Shown: one piece after another, positions 13,328 through 20,039 of the stretch
How positions within the stretch are numbered: position 1 is the first letter of the stretch
How the letters are laid out: each line of letters opens with the position of its first letter
Origin: JAMLIN01 sp041676645
Lineage (GTDB): Bacteria > Pseudomonadota > Gammaproteobacteria > Burkholderiales > Burkholderiaceae_E
Assembly: GCA_041676645.1 (NCBI GenBank)
Contig: JBAYRO010000050.1
Coordinates: 1 to 20,384, forward strand
Direction of reading: 5' to 3'
Length of the DNA: 20,384 nucleotides
Translations under genes and position numbers: made by a program
The notes under the pieces: model-generated
Seen by the model: the letters and a program-made list of their open reading frames with translations, nothing else
Database searches by the model: none
Told to the model about the DNA's origin: nothing

Positions 13328-13348
13328 GCATCGAACGGAGCAATGCAC

Positions 13349-14323
13349 ATGAAAACCCGAATCACCGAGATGCTCGGCATCCGTTATCCGATCATCCAGG
13401 GCGGCATGCAGTGGGTGGGGCGCGCCGAGCTGGCTTCGGCGGTGTCGAACGCCGGCGGGCTCGGCCTGCTCACTGGTCTCACCCAGCCCACGCCCGAGGC
13501 GCTGGCCGCGGAGATCGCCCGCTGCCGCACCATGACCGATGCGCCCTTCGGCGTGAATCTCACGATGCTGCCTTCGGCCAGCCCGCCGCCGTACTCGGAA
13601 TACGTCGATGTCGTCACCAGCAGCGGCCTGCCGGTCGTCGAGACGGCCGGCAATGTCCCGCAGGAGTACTTCGATCGCTTTCGCGCCGCGGGCGTGAAGA
13701 TCGTGCACAAGTGCACCGCGGTGCGCCACGCCCTGAGCGCGCAGCGCCGGGGTGTCGATGCGGTCAGCATCGACGGCTTCGAGGCGGCCGGTCATCCGGG
13801 CGAGGACGATACGCCGGGCCTGGTGCTGATCCCGATCGCGGTGCGCGCGCTCGAGGTGCCGGTGATCGCGTCGGGCGGCATCGCCGACGGCCGCGGCATG
13901 GCGGCGGCCCTCGCCCTGGGCGCCGACGGCGTCAACATGGGCACGCGCTTCTGCGCGACGCGCGAGGCGCCCATCCACGATGGCATCAAGCAGGCGCTGG
14001 TGAACGCCACCGAGCGCGACACGCTGCTGATCTTCCGGACCCTGCGCAATACCGGCCGGGTCCTGAAGAACGCGGTCTCCGAAGAGGTGCTTTCGATCGA
14101 GCGGCGCCCGGGCGGCGCCAGCTACGATGACATCAAGCACCTGGTTGCCGGCGCGCGCGGTCGGGCCGGGCTCGAGGGCGGCGATCCGGACGCCGGCCTG
14201 GTCTGGGCAAGCCAGGTGATCGGGATGATCGACGACATCCCCAGTTGCGCCCAGCTGCTTGAGACCATGGTCGCCGACTGCCGGGCCGCGCTGCGCGGCG
14301 CGCTGGAGCGGGCGGCGCCCTGA
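13349..14323 (+). CDS. NAD(P)H-dependent flavin oxidoreductase / nitronate monooxygenase family
   Basis: The 324-residue protein is an FMN-binding TIM barrel of the 2-nitropropane dioxygenase family. Visible motifs are TEMLGIRYPIIQGGMQWVG at the N terminus, SNAGGLGLLTGL, DAPFGVNLTML, the FMN/catalytic region VSIDGFEAAGHPGEDD with His149, VPVIASGGIADGRGM and LGADGVNMGTRF. Members oxidise nitronates or act as NADH:quinone/flavin oxidoreductases, so the natural substrate is uncertain. ATG 13349 is preferred because GGAG (13336-13339) is nine bases away; ATG 13343 would leave only three bases. The FMN reductase gene starts 13 bp after the stop, indicating an operon in which the reductase might supply reduced flavin or act on related substrates. 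Confidence 0.92.
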   Translation: MKTRITEMLGIRYPIIQGGMQWVGRAELASAVSNAGGLGLLTGLTQPTPEALAAEIARCRTMTDAPFGVNLTMLPSASPPPYSEYVDVVTSSGLPVVETAGNVPQEYFDRFRAAGVKIVHKCTAVRHALSAQRRGVDAVSIDGFEAAGHPGEDDTPGLVLIPIAVRALEVPVIASGGIADGRGMAAALALGADGVNMGTRFCATREAPIHDGIKQALVNATERDTLLIFRTLRNTGRVLKNAVSEEVLSIERRPGGASYDDIKHLVAGARGRAGLEGGDPDAGLVWASQVIGMIDDIPSCAQLLETMVADCRAALRGALERAAP

Positions 14324-14336
14324 ACCGGAGCGAAGC

Positions 14337-14927
14337 ATGGCAGACAGGATCCTGGTGCTCTATGGCTCCTACCGTTCCGACCGGATGGGCATTCGCCTGG
14401 CCGACTACCTGATGACCGGCTTCGCGGCTCGCGGCGCCGAACCCGAGCTCATCGATGCGCGCGCGATCGGCCTGCCGATGCTCGACCGGATGTACAAGGA
14501 GTATCCGAAGGGCGAAGCGCCGGCTGCGCTCGATGCGCTGGCCGGCAAGATCCGCGGCGCGGACGCCTTCGTCTTCGTCACCGGCGAGTACAACTGGGGC
14601 CCGCAGCCGGGCCTGAAGAACCTCACTGACCATTTCCTCGAGGAATGGTTCTGGCGCCCGGCGGGAGTGGCCAGCTATTCGGCGGGACGATTCTCGGGCG
14701 TGCGCTCCGGCACCGCCTGGCACGGCATCCTGTCCGAGATGGGCATGGCGGTGATCTCCAGCACCCTTGCGGTCGGCCCCATCGGGCAGACGCTCGATGA
14801 GGAAGGCCGCCCCACCGGGGCGGCTGGTGCCTCGCTCGACCGGGCGTTCGGGCGCTTTGCCGACGACCTGGCATGGTGGACCGAGGCGACCCGCGAGCAG
14901 CGCATGCGCAAACCCCCTCCCTATTGA
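14337..14927 (+). CDS. NADPH-dependent FMN reductase-like flavodoxin-fold protein
   Basis: The 196-residue product has the NAD(P)H-dependent FMN reductase fold. The phosphate-binding loop is LVLYGSYRSDRMGIRLADYL near the N terminus. The flavin-contacting motif TGEYNWGPQPGLKNLTDHF matches the EYN...P..LKN.iD family signature, and GTAWHGILSEMGM supplies the third conserved region. Such enzymes reduce FMN, quinones, azo or metal compounds in the cytoplasm. ATG 14337 is supported by GGAG six bases upstream; the longer frame to 14259 lies inside the upstream gene. It follows the nitronate monooxygenase-like gene by 13 bp, so the two are probably co-expressed. It converges on the PQQ-type dehydrogenase gene with a 33-bp gap that holds no convincing terminator. 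Confidence 0.9.
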   Translation: MADRILVLYGSYRSDRMGIRLADYLMTGFAARGAEPELIDARAIGLPMLDRMYKEYPKGEAPAALDALAGKIRGADAFVFVTGEYNWGPQPGLKNLTDHFLEEWFWRPAGVASYSAGRFSGVRSGTAWHGILSEMGMAVISSTLAVGPIGQTLDEEGRPTGAAGASLDRAFGRFADDLAWWTEATREQRMRKPPPY

Positions 14928-14960
14928 GGCCGCTGCGCAGGCCCTGCCCGGGTGCCTCGC

Positions 14961-16331
14961 CTACCGGTGCGTGACCCGGTAAATCGTGCCGTTGGCGTCG
15001 TCGCTCACGAGCAGGGCGCCGTCGCGGGTGACCGCCACACCGGCCGGCCGTCCCCATGCATGATCGTTGTCCACCAGGAAGCCGGTCATGAAGTCCTCGT
15101 ATTCGCCGGTCGGCTTGCCGTCGTCCATCAGCACGCGCACCACCTTGTAGCCGGTGCGCTCAGGCCGGCTGTGCGAGCCGTGCAGGGCGAGGAACGCGTC
15201 GCCCCGGTAGGCGGCCGGGAAGGCGTCGCCGTCGTAGAACGCGGCATTCAGCGCCGAGGAGTGCGCCTGGATCAGGACGTCCGGTATCGTCACATCACCC
15301 ACGAGATCCGGCCGCGCTCCCTTCCAGGCGGGGTCCTCGTTGTTGCCGAGGTAGTACCAGGGCCAGCCGTAGAACGCGCCGTCCTCCACCTGCGTGAAGA
15401 AATCGGGAACCAGGTGCGGGCCGAGATGGTCGCGCTCGTTCATCACGCACCAGAGCCTGTCGGTGCCGGGCTGCATCACCAGGCCAGAGCAGTTGCGCAA
15501 TCCGGTGGCGTAGTTGCTGATGCTGCTTCCCTCCGGGTCGAACACGCGCACCACACCGCGATTCTGCTCGTCGCCCCAGGCGGCGCCACGGCCGTGGCTG
15601 GCTTCATGCCGCTGGATCGCCTCGGCGGTCATGTCGGGCATGCTGGCGCCAAGGTTGGATGCCGAGCCGACGGCAAGGAACAGGCGCCGGCCGTCGCGCG
15701 AGACGGCGAGATCCCGCGTCCAGTGCCGCGTGGTGGGGATGTCGTCGATGATCACTTCGGCCGGGCCGCCGGCCTTCATGGCGCCCTGTCGGTACGGATA
15801 GCGCACCACCTGGTCGGCCGCCGCCACGTAGACATACTGCGGGTCGCGCGGTGGCACGAAGGCGATCCCGAAGGGCCGGTCCAGGCCATCGGCGAACACC
15901 TCGGCCCGGGCGGCCGGGCCGTTCGCGCCGGCCCGGAACACCAGCACGCGTCCGGCGCCGGAGTCGGACAGGAAGATGTCGCCATTGGGTGCAACCCGCA
16001 GCACCCGCGGCTGCTCGAAGCCGGTGGCGAACACCTGCACATCGAACCCCCTCGGGACCGTGGGCAAGGCGCCCTGCGGCCGATCGACCACCGTGACCCT
16101 TTGCGCGACCGAGGCCTCGGGATCGGTGCCCGTCATGGTCGCGTCGGGCAGGTCGTGGACCTCGATGTGGCGTCGAACACCGGGCGCATCGGTCGGCCAG
16201 GCGGTGAAGGTCGTGTCGCCGACCGGGGCGGCGTCGCCGCGCGATCCGCCCATCTGCGCGCACGATGCGAGCGATGCGGCAAGGACCAGGGCGACGGGTG
16301 CAAGAAGAGGCGAAAACCTGGGCTTGTGCAT
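14961..16331 (-). CDS. PQQ-type sugar (sorbosone/glucose) dehydrogenase lipoprotein
   Basis: The 456-residue product begins with a lipoprotein signal peptide ending in the lipobox LASC (Cys24), so it should be exported and lipidated. The rest is a six-bladed beta-propeller of the L-sorbosone/soluble glucose dehydrogenase family. Repeated propeller strands are visible: FEQPRVLRVAPNGDIFLSD, LDRPFGIAFVP, TRDLAVSRDGRRLFLAVGS, ATGLRNCSGLVMQPGTDRLW and GRPAGVAVTRDGALLVSDD, together with FYGWPWYYLG and LHGSHSRPERTGYKV. Family enzymes use PQQ to oxidise sugars or other alcohols/aldehydes in the periplasm, but many members have no tested substrate. ATG 16331 is chosen because GGAGG lies six bases upstream and the signal peptide starts there; the 33-codon extension to 16430 includes terminator DNA. 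No PQQ synthesis gene is visible. Confidence 0.9.
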   Translation of the reverse strand: MHKPRFSPLLAPVALVLAASLASCAQMGGSRGDAAPVGDTTFTAWPTDAPGVRRHIEVHDLPDATMTGTDPEASVAQRVTVVDRPQGALPTVPRGFDVQVFATGFEQPRVLRVAPNGDIFLSDSGAGRVLVFRAGANGPAARAEVFADGLDRPFGIAFVPPRDPQYVYVAAADQVVRYPYRQGAMKAGGPAEVIIDDIPTTRHWTRDLAVSRDGRRLFLAVGSASNLGASMPDMTAEAIQRHEASHGRGAAWGDEQNRGVVRVFDPEGSSISNYATGLRNCSGLVMQPGTDRLWCVMNERDHLGPHLVPDFFTQVEDGAFYGWPWYYLGNNEDPAWKGARPDLVGDVTIPDVLIQAHSSALNAAFYDGDAFPAAYRGDAFLALHGSHSRPERTGYKVVRVLMDDGKPTGEYEDFMTGFLVDNDHAWGRPAGVAVTRDGALLVSDDANGTIYRVTHR

Positions 16332-16379
16332 GGGGTACCTCCGCACTGTTCTTGAGGTTCTCTGGAGGGAGTAACGGAG

Positions 16380-16437
16380 GCGAACAGCAGCAAGAACGGG
16401 GCCTGCCGTCGACGTGGTCGTCGCCGGCAAGGCCCCG
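16380..16437 (-). terminator. Rho-independent-like terminator of the yceI-type gene
   Basis: On the minus strand a 14-nt arm, CGGGGCCTTGCCGG (16437-16424), pairs with CGGCAGGCCCCG (16408-16397) with one bulged base, around a 15-nt loop. It is followed by TTCTTGCTGCTGTTC, which is T-rich. It lies 73 bp past the YceI-family stop and just before the dehydrogenase leader, so it probably separates the two transcription units. Confidence 0.6.
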
Positions 16438-16509
16438 TGGAGTCGGTTGCCCGCCCGTATCCGGGCCGATGCAAGCGCAGGTGAAAGCGTAGGTGAAGGG
16501 GCAGCGAGC

Positions 16510-17112
16510 CTACTGCCTGGCCGCTTCGATCTGGATCCTGACCTCGACCTTGTCGGGAACGCCCATCTCGATCCCCCAGTTCATGCCCCACTGGCTGCGG
16601 GTGATGGTGGTCTCGAAGTCGCCCCCGCACATGTCGGCCTTGAGCACCGGCTGGTGGTAGCAGTTGAAGCGTTCGGCTTCCAGGGTGACCGGCAGGGTCT
16701 TGCCGAGCAGCGTGAGTTCGCCGTGTACGTCCTCCAGCTCGTCGCCATCGAACTCGAAGCGGTCGGCGACAAAGCGAACGGTCGGCGTCTGCTCGACGTT
16801 GAAGAAGTCCGCGGTCTTCAGGTGCGCATCGAAGTCGGGCACGCCCGAGTCGATCGAGCGCGCGTCGACCGTGATGTCCACCTTGCCCTTGCCCGCGGCC
16901 GGGTCGAGCATGATGGTCCCCGCCACGTCGTTGAAGCGTCCGCGCACGGTCGAGGTCCCGAAGTGGACCACCTCGAAGTACACGAAGGTATGGGTCGGAT
17001 CGATCTCGTAGCTGGCCGGCTCGGCCTGGGCAGGGCCCGCGATGGCGAGGGCCGATGCCATCGAGACGGCGACGGCGAGCGGGCGAAGGGATTTGCGGAT
17101 GGCTTTCGACAT
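16510..17112 (-). CDS. YceI-family periplasmic lipid-binding-like protein
   Basis: The 200-residue product has a clear Sec signal peptide (basic N terminus, hydrophobic core, cleavage after AQA at residue 30). The mature YceI lipocalin-like beta-barrel contains YEIDPTHTFVYFEVVHFGTSTVRGRFN, VDITVDARSIDSGVPDFDAHLKTADFF, ELTLLGKTLPVTL and SQWGMNWGIEMGVPDKVEVRI. The family binds long hydrophobic molecules such as polyprenyl chains or quinone-like lipids in the periplasm; members are induced by base or stress in E. coli. Two Cys residues (FNCYHQ and DMCGGD) may form a disulphide. ATG 17112 has AGGAGA about nine bases upstream. It lies 49 bp after the GST gene on the same strand, probably in one operon, and is followed by a terminator hairpin. 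Confidence 0.93.
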   Translation of the reverse strand: MSKAIRKSLRPLAVAVSMASALAIAGPAQAEPASYEIDPTHTFVYFEVVHFGTSTVRGRFNDVAGTIMLDPAAGKGKVDITVDARSIDSGVPDFDAHLKTADFFNVEQTPTVRFVADRFEFDGDELEDVHGELTLLGKTLPVTLEAERFNCYHQPVLKADMCGGDFETTITRSQWGMNWGIEMGVPDKVEVRIQIEAARQ

Positions 17113-17161
17113 GCCTGGTTCTCTCCTGGAGCGATGGGATGTGAAGGGAGGACGGTGAGGC

Positions 17162-18145
17162 TCAGCCGGCGAGTCTGCCGCGTCCGTGCGACGCCTCGAA
17201 GTCCAGCACCGGTCCGAGCGGCACGATCCGGTTGGGATTGATCGTCGGGTGGCTGCCATGGTAATGCTGCTTGATATGGTCGAAGTCCACGGTGGCGGCC
17301 ACGCCGGGCCACTGGTACAGCTCGCGGGTATAGGCCCATAGCGCAGGATAGTCGACCAGGCGGCGCAGGTTGCACTTGAAGTGCCCGTGGTAGACGGCAT
17401 CGAAGCGCACCAGCGTGGTGAACAGGCGCCAGTCGGCTTCGGTGATGCGATCACCCAGCAGGTAGCGCTGGCCCGAGAGCCTCGATTCGAGCTCGTCGAG
17501 CGCCTCGAATACTTCGGCCGCCGCGCCTTCGTAGACGGCCTGGTCGGTGGCGAAGCCCGCCTTGTAGACGCCGTTGTTCACCGCGTCGTAGACACGCGCA
17601 TTGATCGCGTCGATCTCGGCCAGCAGATCGTCCGGCGCGTAGTCGCCGGGCTTCGCGCCGATGCCGTCGAATGCGGTGTTGAGCATCCGGATGATCTCGG
17701 CCGATTCATTGCTCACGATCGTGTCGCGCTCCAGGTCCCAGAGCACCGGCACCGTCACCCGGCCGCTGTAGTCGGGCCGGGCGCGCTGGTAGACCTGGTA
17801 CAGGTAGTCGGCCGCGCCGACCGGATCGGGAACCACGCCCTGCGCCGGCGCGAAGGACCAGCCGTTCTCCGCCATGTGGGGATTGACGACCGAAACACCG
17901 ATCATGTCCTCGAGTCCCTTGAGCGCGCGGAAGATCAGGGTGCGATGCGCCCAGGGGCAGGCGAGCGACACGTACAGGTGGTAGCGGCCCGCCGCCGCCC
18001 TGAAGCCGCCCTCGCCGCTGGGTCCGGCGCTTCCGTCCGGGGTGATCCAGTTGCGCAACTGCGCTTCGCTGCGCTCGAAGCGCCCGCCGGTGGACTTGGT
18101 GTCGTACCACTTGTCCACCCACTTGCCATCGACCAGAAGTCCCAT
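17162..18145 (-). CDS. Glutathione S-transferase family, glutathionyl-hydroquinone reductase-like
   Basis: The 327-residue length and motifs fit the Xi-class GST, glutathionyl-hydroquinone reductase (YqjG/EcfG type). An N-terminal extension of about 50 residues leads to the thioredoxin-like domain with catalytic Cys63 in ACPWAHRTL. Further motifs are VVNPHMAENGWSF, the YLYQVYQRARPDYSGRVTVPVLWD segment with the cis-Pro, and NESAEIIRMLN. The helical C-terminal domain includes YLLGDRITEADWRLFTTLVRFD and DHIKQHYHGSH. The family reduces glutathionyl-hydroquinones to hydroquinones using glutathione. ATG 18145 is chosen for AAGGAG six bases upstream. It is transcribed divergently from the LysR regulator with a 125-bp shared control region, so LysR control is likely. 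The YceI gene follows 49 bp downstream. Confidence 0.93.
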   Translation of the reverse strand: MGLLVDGKWVDKWYDTKSTGGRFERSEAQLRNWITPDGSAGPSGEGGFRAAAGRYHLYVSLACPWAHRTLIFRALKGLEDMIGVSVVNPHMAENGWSFAPAQGVVPDPVGAADYLYQVYQRARPDYSGRVTVPVLWDLERDTIVSNESAEIIRMLNTAFDGIGAKPGDYAPDDLLAEIDAINARVYDAVNNGVYKAGFATDQAVYEGAAAEVFEALDELESRLSGQRYLLGDRITEADWRLFTTLVRFDAVYHGHFKCNLRRLVDYPALWAYTRELYQWPGVAATVDFDHIKQHYHGSHPTINPNRIVPLGPVLDFEASHGRGRLAG

Positions 18146-18201
18146 GTCCTTCTCCTTGTTTCCGTGTCCCGCAGCAATGCGTGGGCCTGTACGGACCATA
18201 A

Positions 18202-18224
18202 CTGGTGAACAATGCAGGCACCAG
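18202..18224. promoter_or_regulatory. Inverted repeat in the GST/LysR divergent region
   Basis: CTGGTG (18202-18207) and CACCAG (18219-18224) form perfect 6-bp arms separated by 11 bp. The position between the divergent starts makes it a candidate regulatory site. No protein can be assigned from the sequence alone. Confidence 0.35.
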
Positions 18225-18245
18225 ACCGTCCGATTCAGATGGAGC

Positions 18246-18261
18246 GTTCCGTCCCTGGAAC
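18246..18261. promoter_or_regulatory. LysR-type T-N11-A operator candidate
   Basis: GTTCC-N6-GGAAC is a perfect palindrome with the T-N11-A spacing expected of LysR-type recognition sites. It ends 9 bp before the lysR ATG, a typical place for autorepression. Confidence 0.5.
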
Positions 18262-18270
18262 GAACATGCC

Positions 18271-19182
18271 ATGGCCATGCAGGACCTGAACGACCTCTAC
18301 TACTTCGTCCATGTCGTCGAGCACGGTGGCTTCGCCCCCGCCGGTCGCGCGCTCGGCGTTCCGAAGTCGAAACTCAGCCGGCGCCTCGCCCTGCTCGAGG
18401 AGCGCCTCGGCGTGCGCCTGCTGCAGCGCTCGACCCGGCGCTTCTCGGTGACCGAGATCGGCCAGGACTACTACGAGCACTGCAAGGCGATGCTCATCGA
18501 GGCCGAGGCCGCCCAGGAAGTGATCGAGCGCAATCGCTCGGAGCCGCGCGGCATCGTCCGGGTCTGCTGTCCCGTGACTCTCGTCGAAGCGCAGGTCGGC
18601 CAGATGGTGGCGGAGTTCATGGCCCGGCATCCCCAGGTCGACATCCATCTCGATGCCACCAACCGACGGGTCGACGTCGTCGGTGAAGCCATCGACATCG
18701 CGATCCGGGTGCGTCCGCCTCCCCTGGAGGACAGCGACCTGGTGCTGCGCATCCTGTCGGAGCGCGCGCAGCGCCTTGTCGCCAGTCCGGCCCTGCTCGA
18801 GCGACACGACGCACCAGCCAGTCCGGACGACTTGTCCGGCCTGCCGAGCCTGGCGCTGGGCCCGCCGCAGCAGGATCACGCCTGGCAGCTCTATGGTGCC
18901 GACGGCGAGGCGACGACCGTGCGCCACCAGCCCCGGTTGGTGACCGGGAACATGGGCGCGTTGCGGGCCGCCGCGATCGCCGGTATCGGCGTCGTCCAGC
19001 TGCCCGGGATGGTGGTTGCCGAGGACATCGCGCGTGGCGACCTGCTCAGCGTCCTGCCGGCCTGGCTGCCGAAGCGCGAGATCGTCCACGCGGTGTTCCC
19101 GTCGCGTCGCGGCCTGCTGCCCTCGGTGCGTGCGCTGCTCGAACATCTGGCACAACGCTTCGAAGCGCTCGGCCAGGATTGA
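18271..19182 (+). CDS. LysR-family transcriptional regulator
   Basis: The 303-residue protein has a winged helix-turn-helix (residues about 1-62) beginning AMQDLNDLYYFVHVVEHGGFAPAGRALG, with recognition segment PKSKLSRRLALLEERLGVRLLQR and TRRFSVTEIGQDYYEHC. A linker helix leads to a periplasmic-binding-protein-like effector domain from about residue 92. The sequence belongs to the CrgA/AaeR-like LysR group that often controls adjacent divergent redox genes. ATG 18271 (or 18277) gives the normal N-terminal length; the longer frame to 18205 passes through the palindromic operator. It is divergent from the GST gene, which is its most likely target. The effector is not known. Confidence 0.93.
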   Translation: MAMQDLNDLYYFVHVVEHGGFAPAGRALGVPKSKLSRRLALLEERLGVRLLQRSTRRFSVTEIGQDYYEHCKAMLIEAEAAQEVIERNRSEPRGIVRVCCPVTLVEAQVGQMVAEFMARHPQVDIHLDATNRRVDVVGEAIDIAIRVRPPPLEDSDLVLRILSERAQRLVASPALLERHDAPASPDDLSGLPSLALGPPQQDHAWQLYGADGEATTVRHQPRLVTGNMGALRAAAIAGIGVVQLPGMVVAEDIARGDLLSVLPAWLPKREIVHAVFPSRRGLLPSVRALLEHLAQRFEALGQD

Positions 19183-19183
19183 T

Positions 19184-19284
19184 CCGACTCCGCCTTCGAC
19201 CGCATGGCGGCGTTGGGGCGCCTTGCCGTGCAACCGCACTGTCTGCGGCGCCCCGCCTTGCCCTGCGGTCGAATCCGAAGTCGG
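19184..19284. repeat. Nested 101-nt inverted repeat between convergent lysR and wrbA
   Basis: Outer arms 19184-19204 and 19264-19284 are complementary at 18 of 21 positions, with ten contiguous pairs TTCGACCGCA/TGCGGTCGAA and six CCGACT/AGTCGG. Inside them GGGGCGCC (19215-19222) pairs perfectly with GGCGCCCC (19247-19254). At the apex GTGC-AACC-GCAC (19228-19239) forms a small third stem. The structure fills the gap between the two convergent stop codons. It may serve as a two-way terminator, a structured RNA end, or a mobile palindromic element; no flanking target duplication is evident. Confidence 0.7.
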
Positions 19285-19290
19285 TGTCGG

Positions 19291-19890
19291 TCAGCCGAAC
19301 AGCTTGTTGGCGGTCTCGGCGATCAGCTTGCCCTGGAAGCGGGCGCCGCCGAGCTCGATCTCGGAGGGCTGGCGCGAACCGTCGCCGCCCGCGATGGTGG
19401 TCGCACCATAGGGGCTGCCGCCGACGATCTCGTCGAGGCTCATCTGCGGCTGGTAGCTGTAGGGCAGGCCGACCGTGATCATCCCGAAGTGCATCAGGTT
19501 GGTCAGGATTGAGAACAGGGTGACCTCCTGGCCGCCGTGCTGCGTGGCGGTCGAGGTGAACGCGCCGCCGACCTTGCCGTTGAGCGCGCCGCGCGCCCAC
19601 AGCCCGCCCGCCTGGTCGAGGAAGTTCGCCATCTGCGAGCTCATCCGCCCGAAGCGGGTGCCGGTGCCGACGATGATCGCGTCGTAGTTCACCAGGTCGT
19701 CGATCGTCGCGACCGGCGCGGCCTGGTCGAGCTTGTAGTGCGAAGCCTTGGCGACTTCGGCGGGGACCAGCTCGGGGACGCGCTTGATGTCGACCGTCGC
19801 GCCCGCTTCACGCGCACCTTCGGCGACTGCTTCGGCCATCGTTTCGATGTGGCCGTACGAGGAATAGTAGAGAACGAGAACCTTTGCCAT
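19291..19890 (-). CDS. wrbA: NAD(P)H:quinone oxidoreductase WrbA
   Basis: The 199-residue length equals that of E. coli WrbA. Motifs in order are MAKVLVLYYSSYGHIETMA (FMN phosphate loop), GTGTRFGRMSSQMANFLDQ, the NGKVGGAFTSTATQHGGQE flavin-binding segment, and GGSPYGATTIAGGDGSR near the end. WrbA is a tetrameric flavoprotein that performs two-electron reduction of quinones and protects against redox cycling. ATG 19890 is chosen because GGAGG lies eight bases upstream and the family N terminus begins there; the extra 24 codons upstream are leader DNA. About 150 bp separate it from the upstream methyltransferase gene, so it has its own promoter; TTGAATCAA (19919-19927 region) is a small palindrome there of unknown meaning. 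Confidence 0.95.
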   Translation of the reverse strand: MAKVLVLYYSSYGHIETMAEAVAEGAREAGATVDIKRVPELVPAEVAKASHYKLDQAAPVATIDDLVNYDAIIVGTGTRFGRMSSQMANFLDQAGGLWARGALNGKVGGAFTSTATQHGGQEVTLFSILTNLMHFGMITVGLPYSYQPQMSLDEIVGGSPYGATTIAGGDGSRQPSEIELGGARFQGKLIAETANKLFG

Positions 19891-20039
19891 TGCGTGTTCC
19901 TCCATAAGGATTCGATGTTGAATCAATCTTAAACTCGGAACGATGTGGCGAAAAGATAGCAAAATCCCGATTCAGAGTCCTGTTGATAGGACGATCGGTA
20001 GGAGTCCGGCATCCGGCAGGTTCATGCAGGCTTCCGGAT

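Noticed and set aside
13028..14338. Minus-strand open frame of 436 codons opposite higA and the flavin oxidoreductase
   Set aside because: It spans two well-supported genes on the other strand and shows only His/Arg/Gly-rich low-complexity translation.
14952..16355. Plus-strand open frame of 467 codons opposite the PQQ-type dehydrogenase
   Set aside because: The dehydrogenase has a signal peptide, lipobox, ribosome-binding site and propeller motifs; the opposite frame has none of these.
19891..20039. FNR-type box upstream of wrbA around TTGAATCAA
   Set aside because: The spacing does not fit TTGAT-N4-ATCAA on either strand; it is only a 9-bp near-palindrome.
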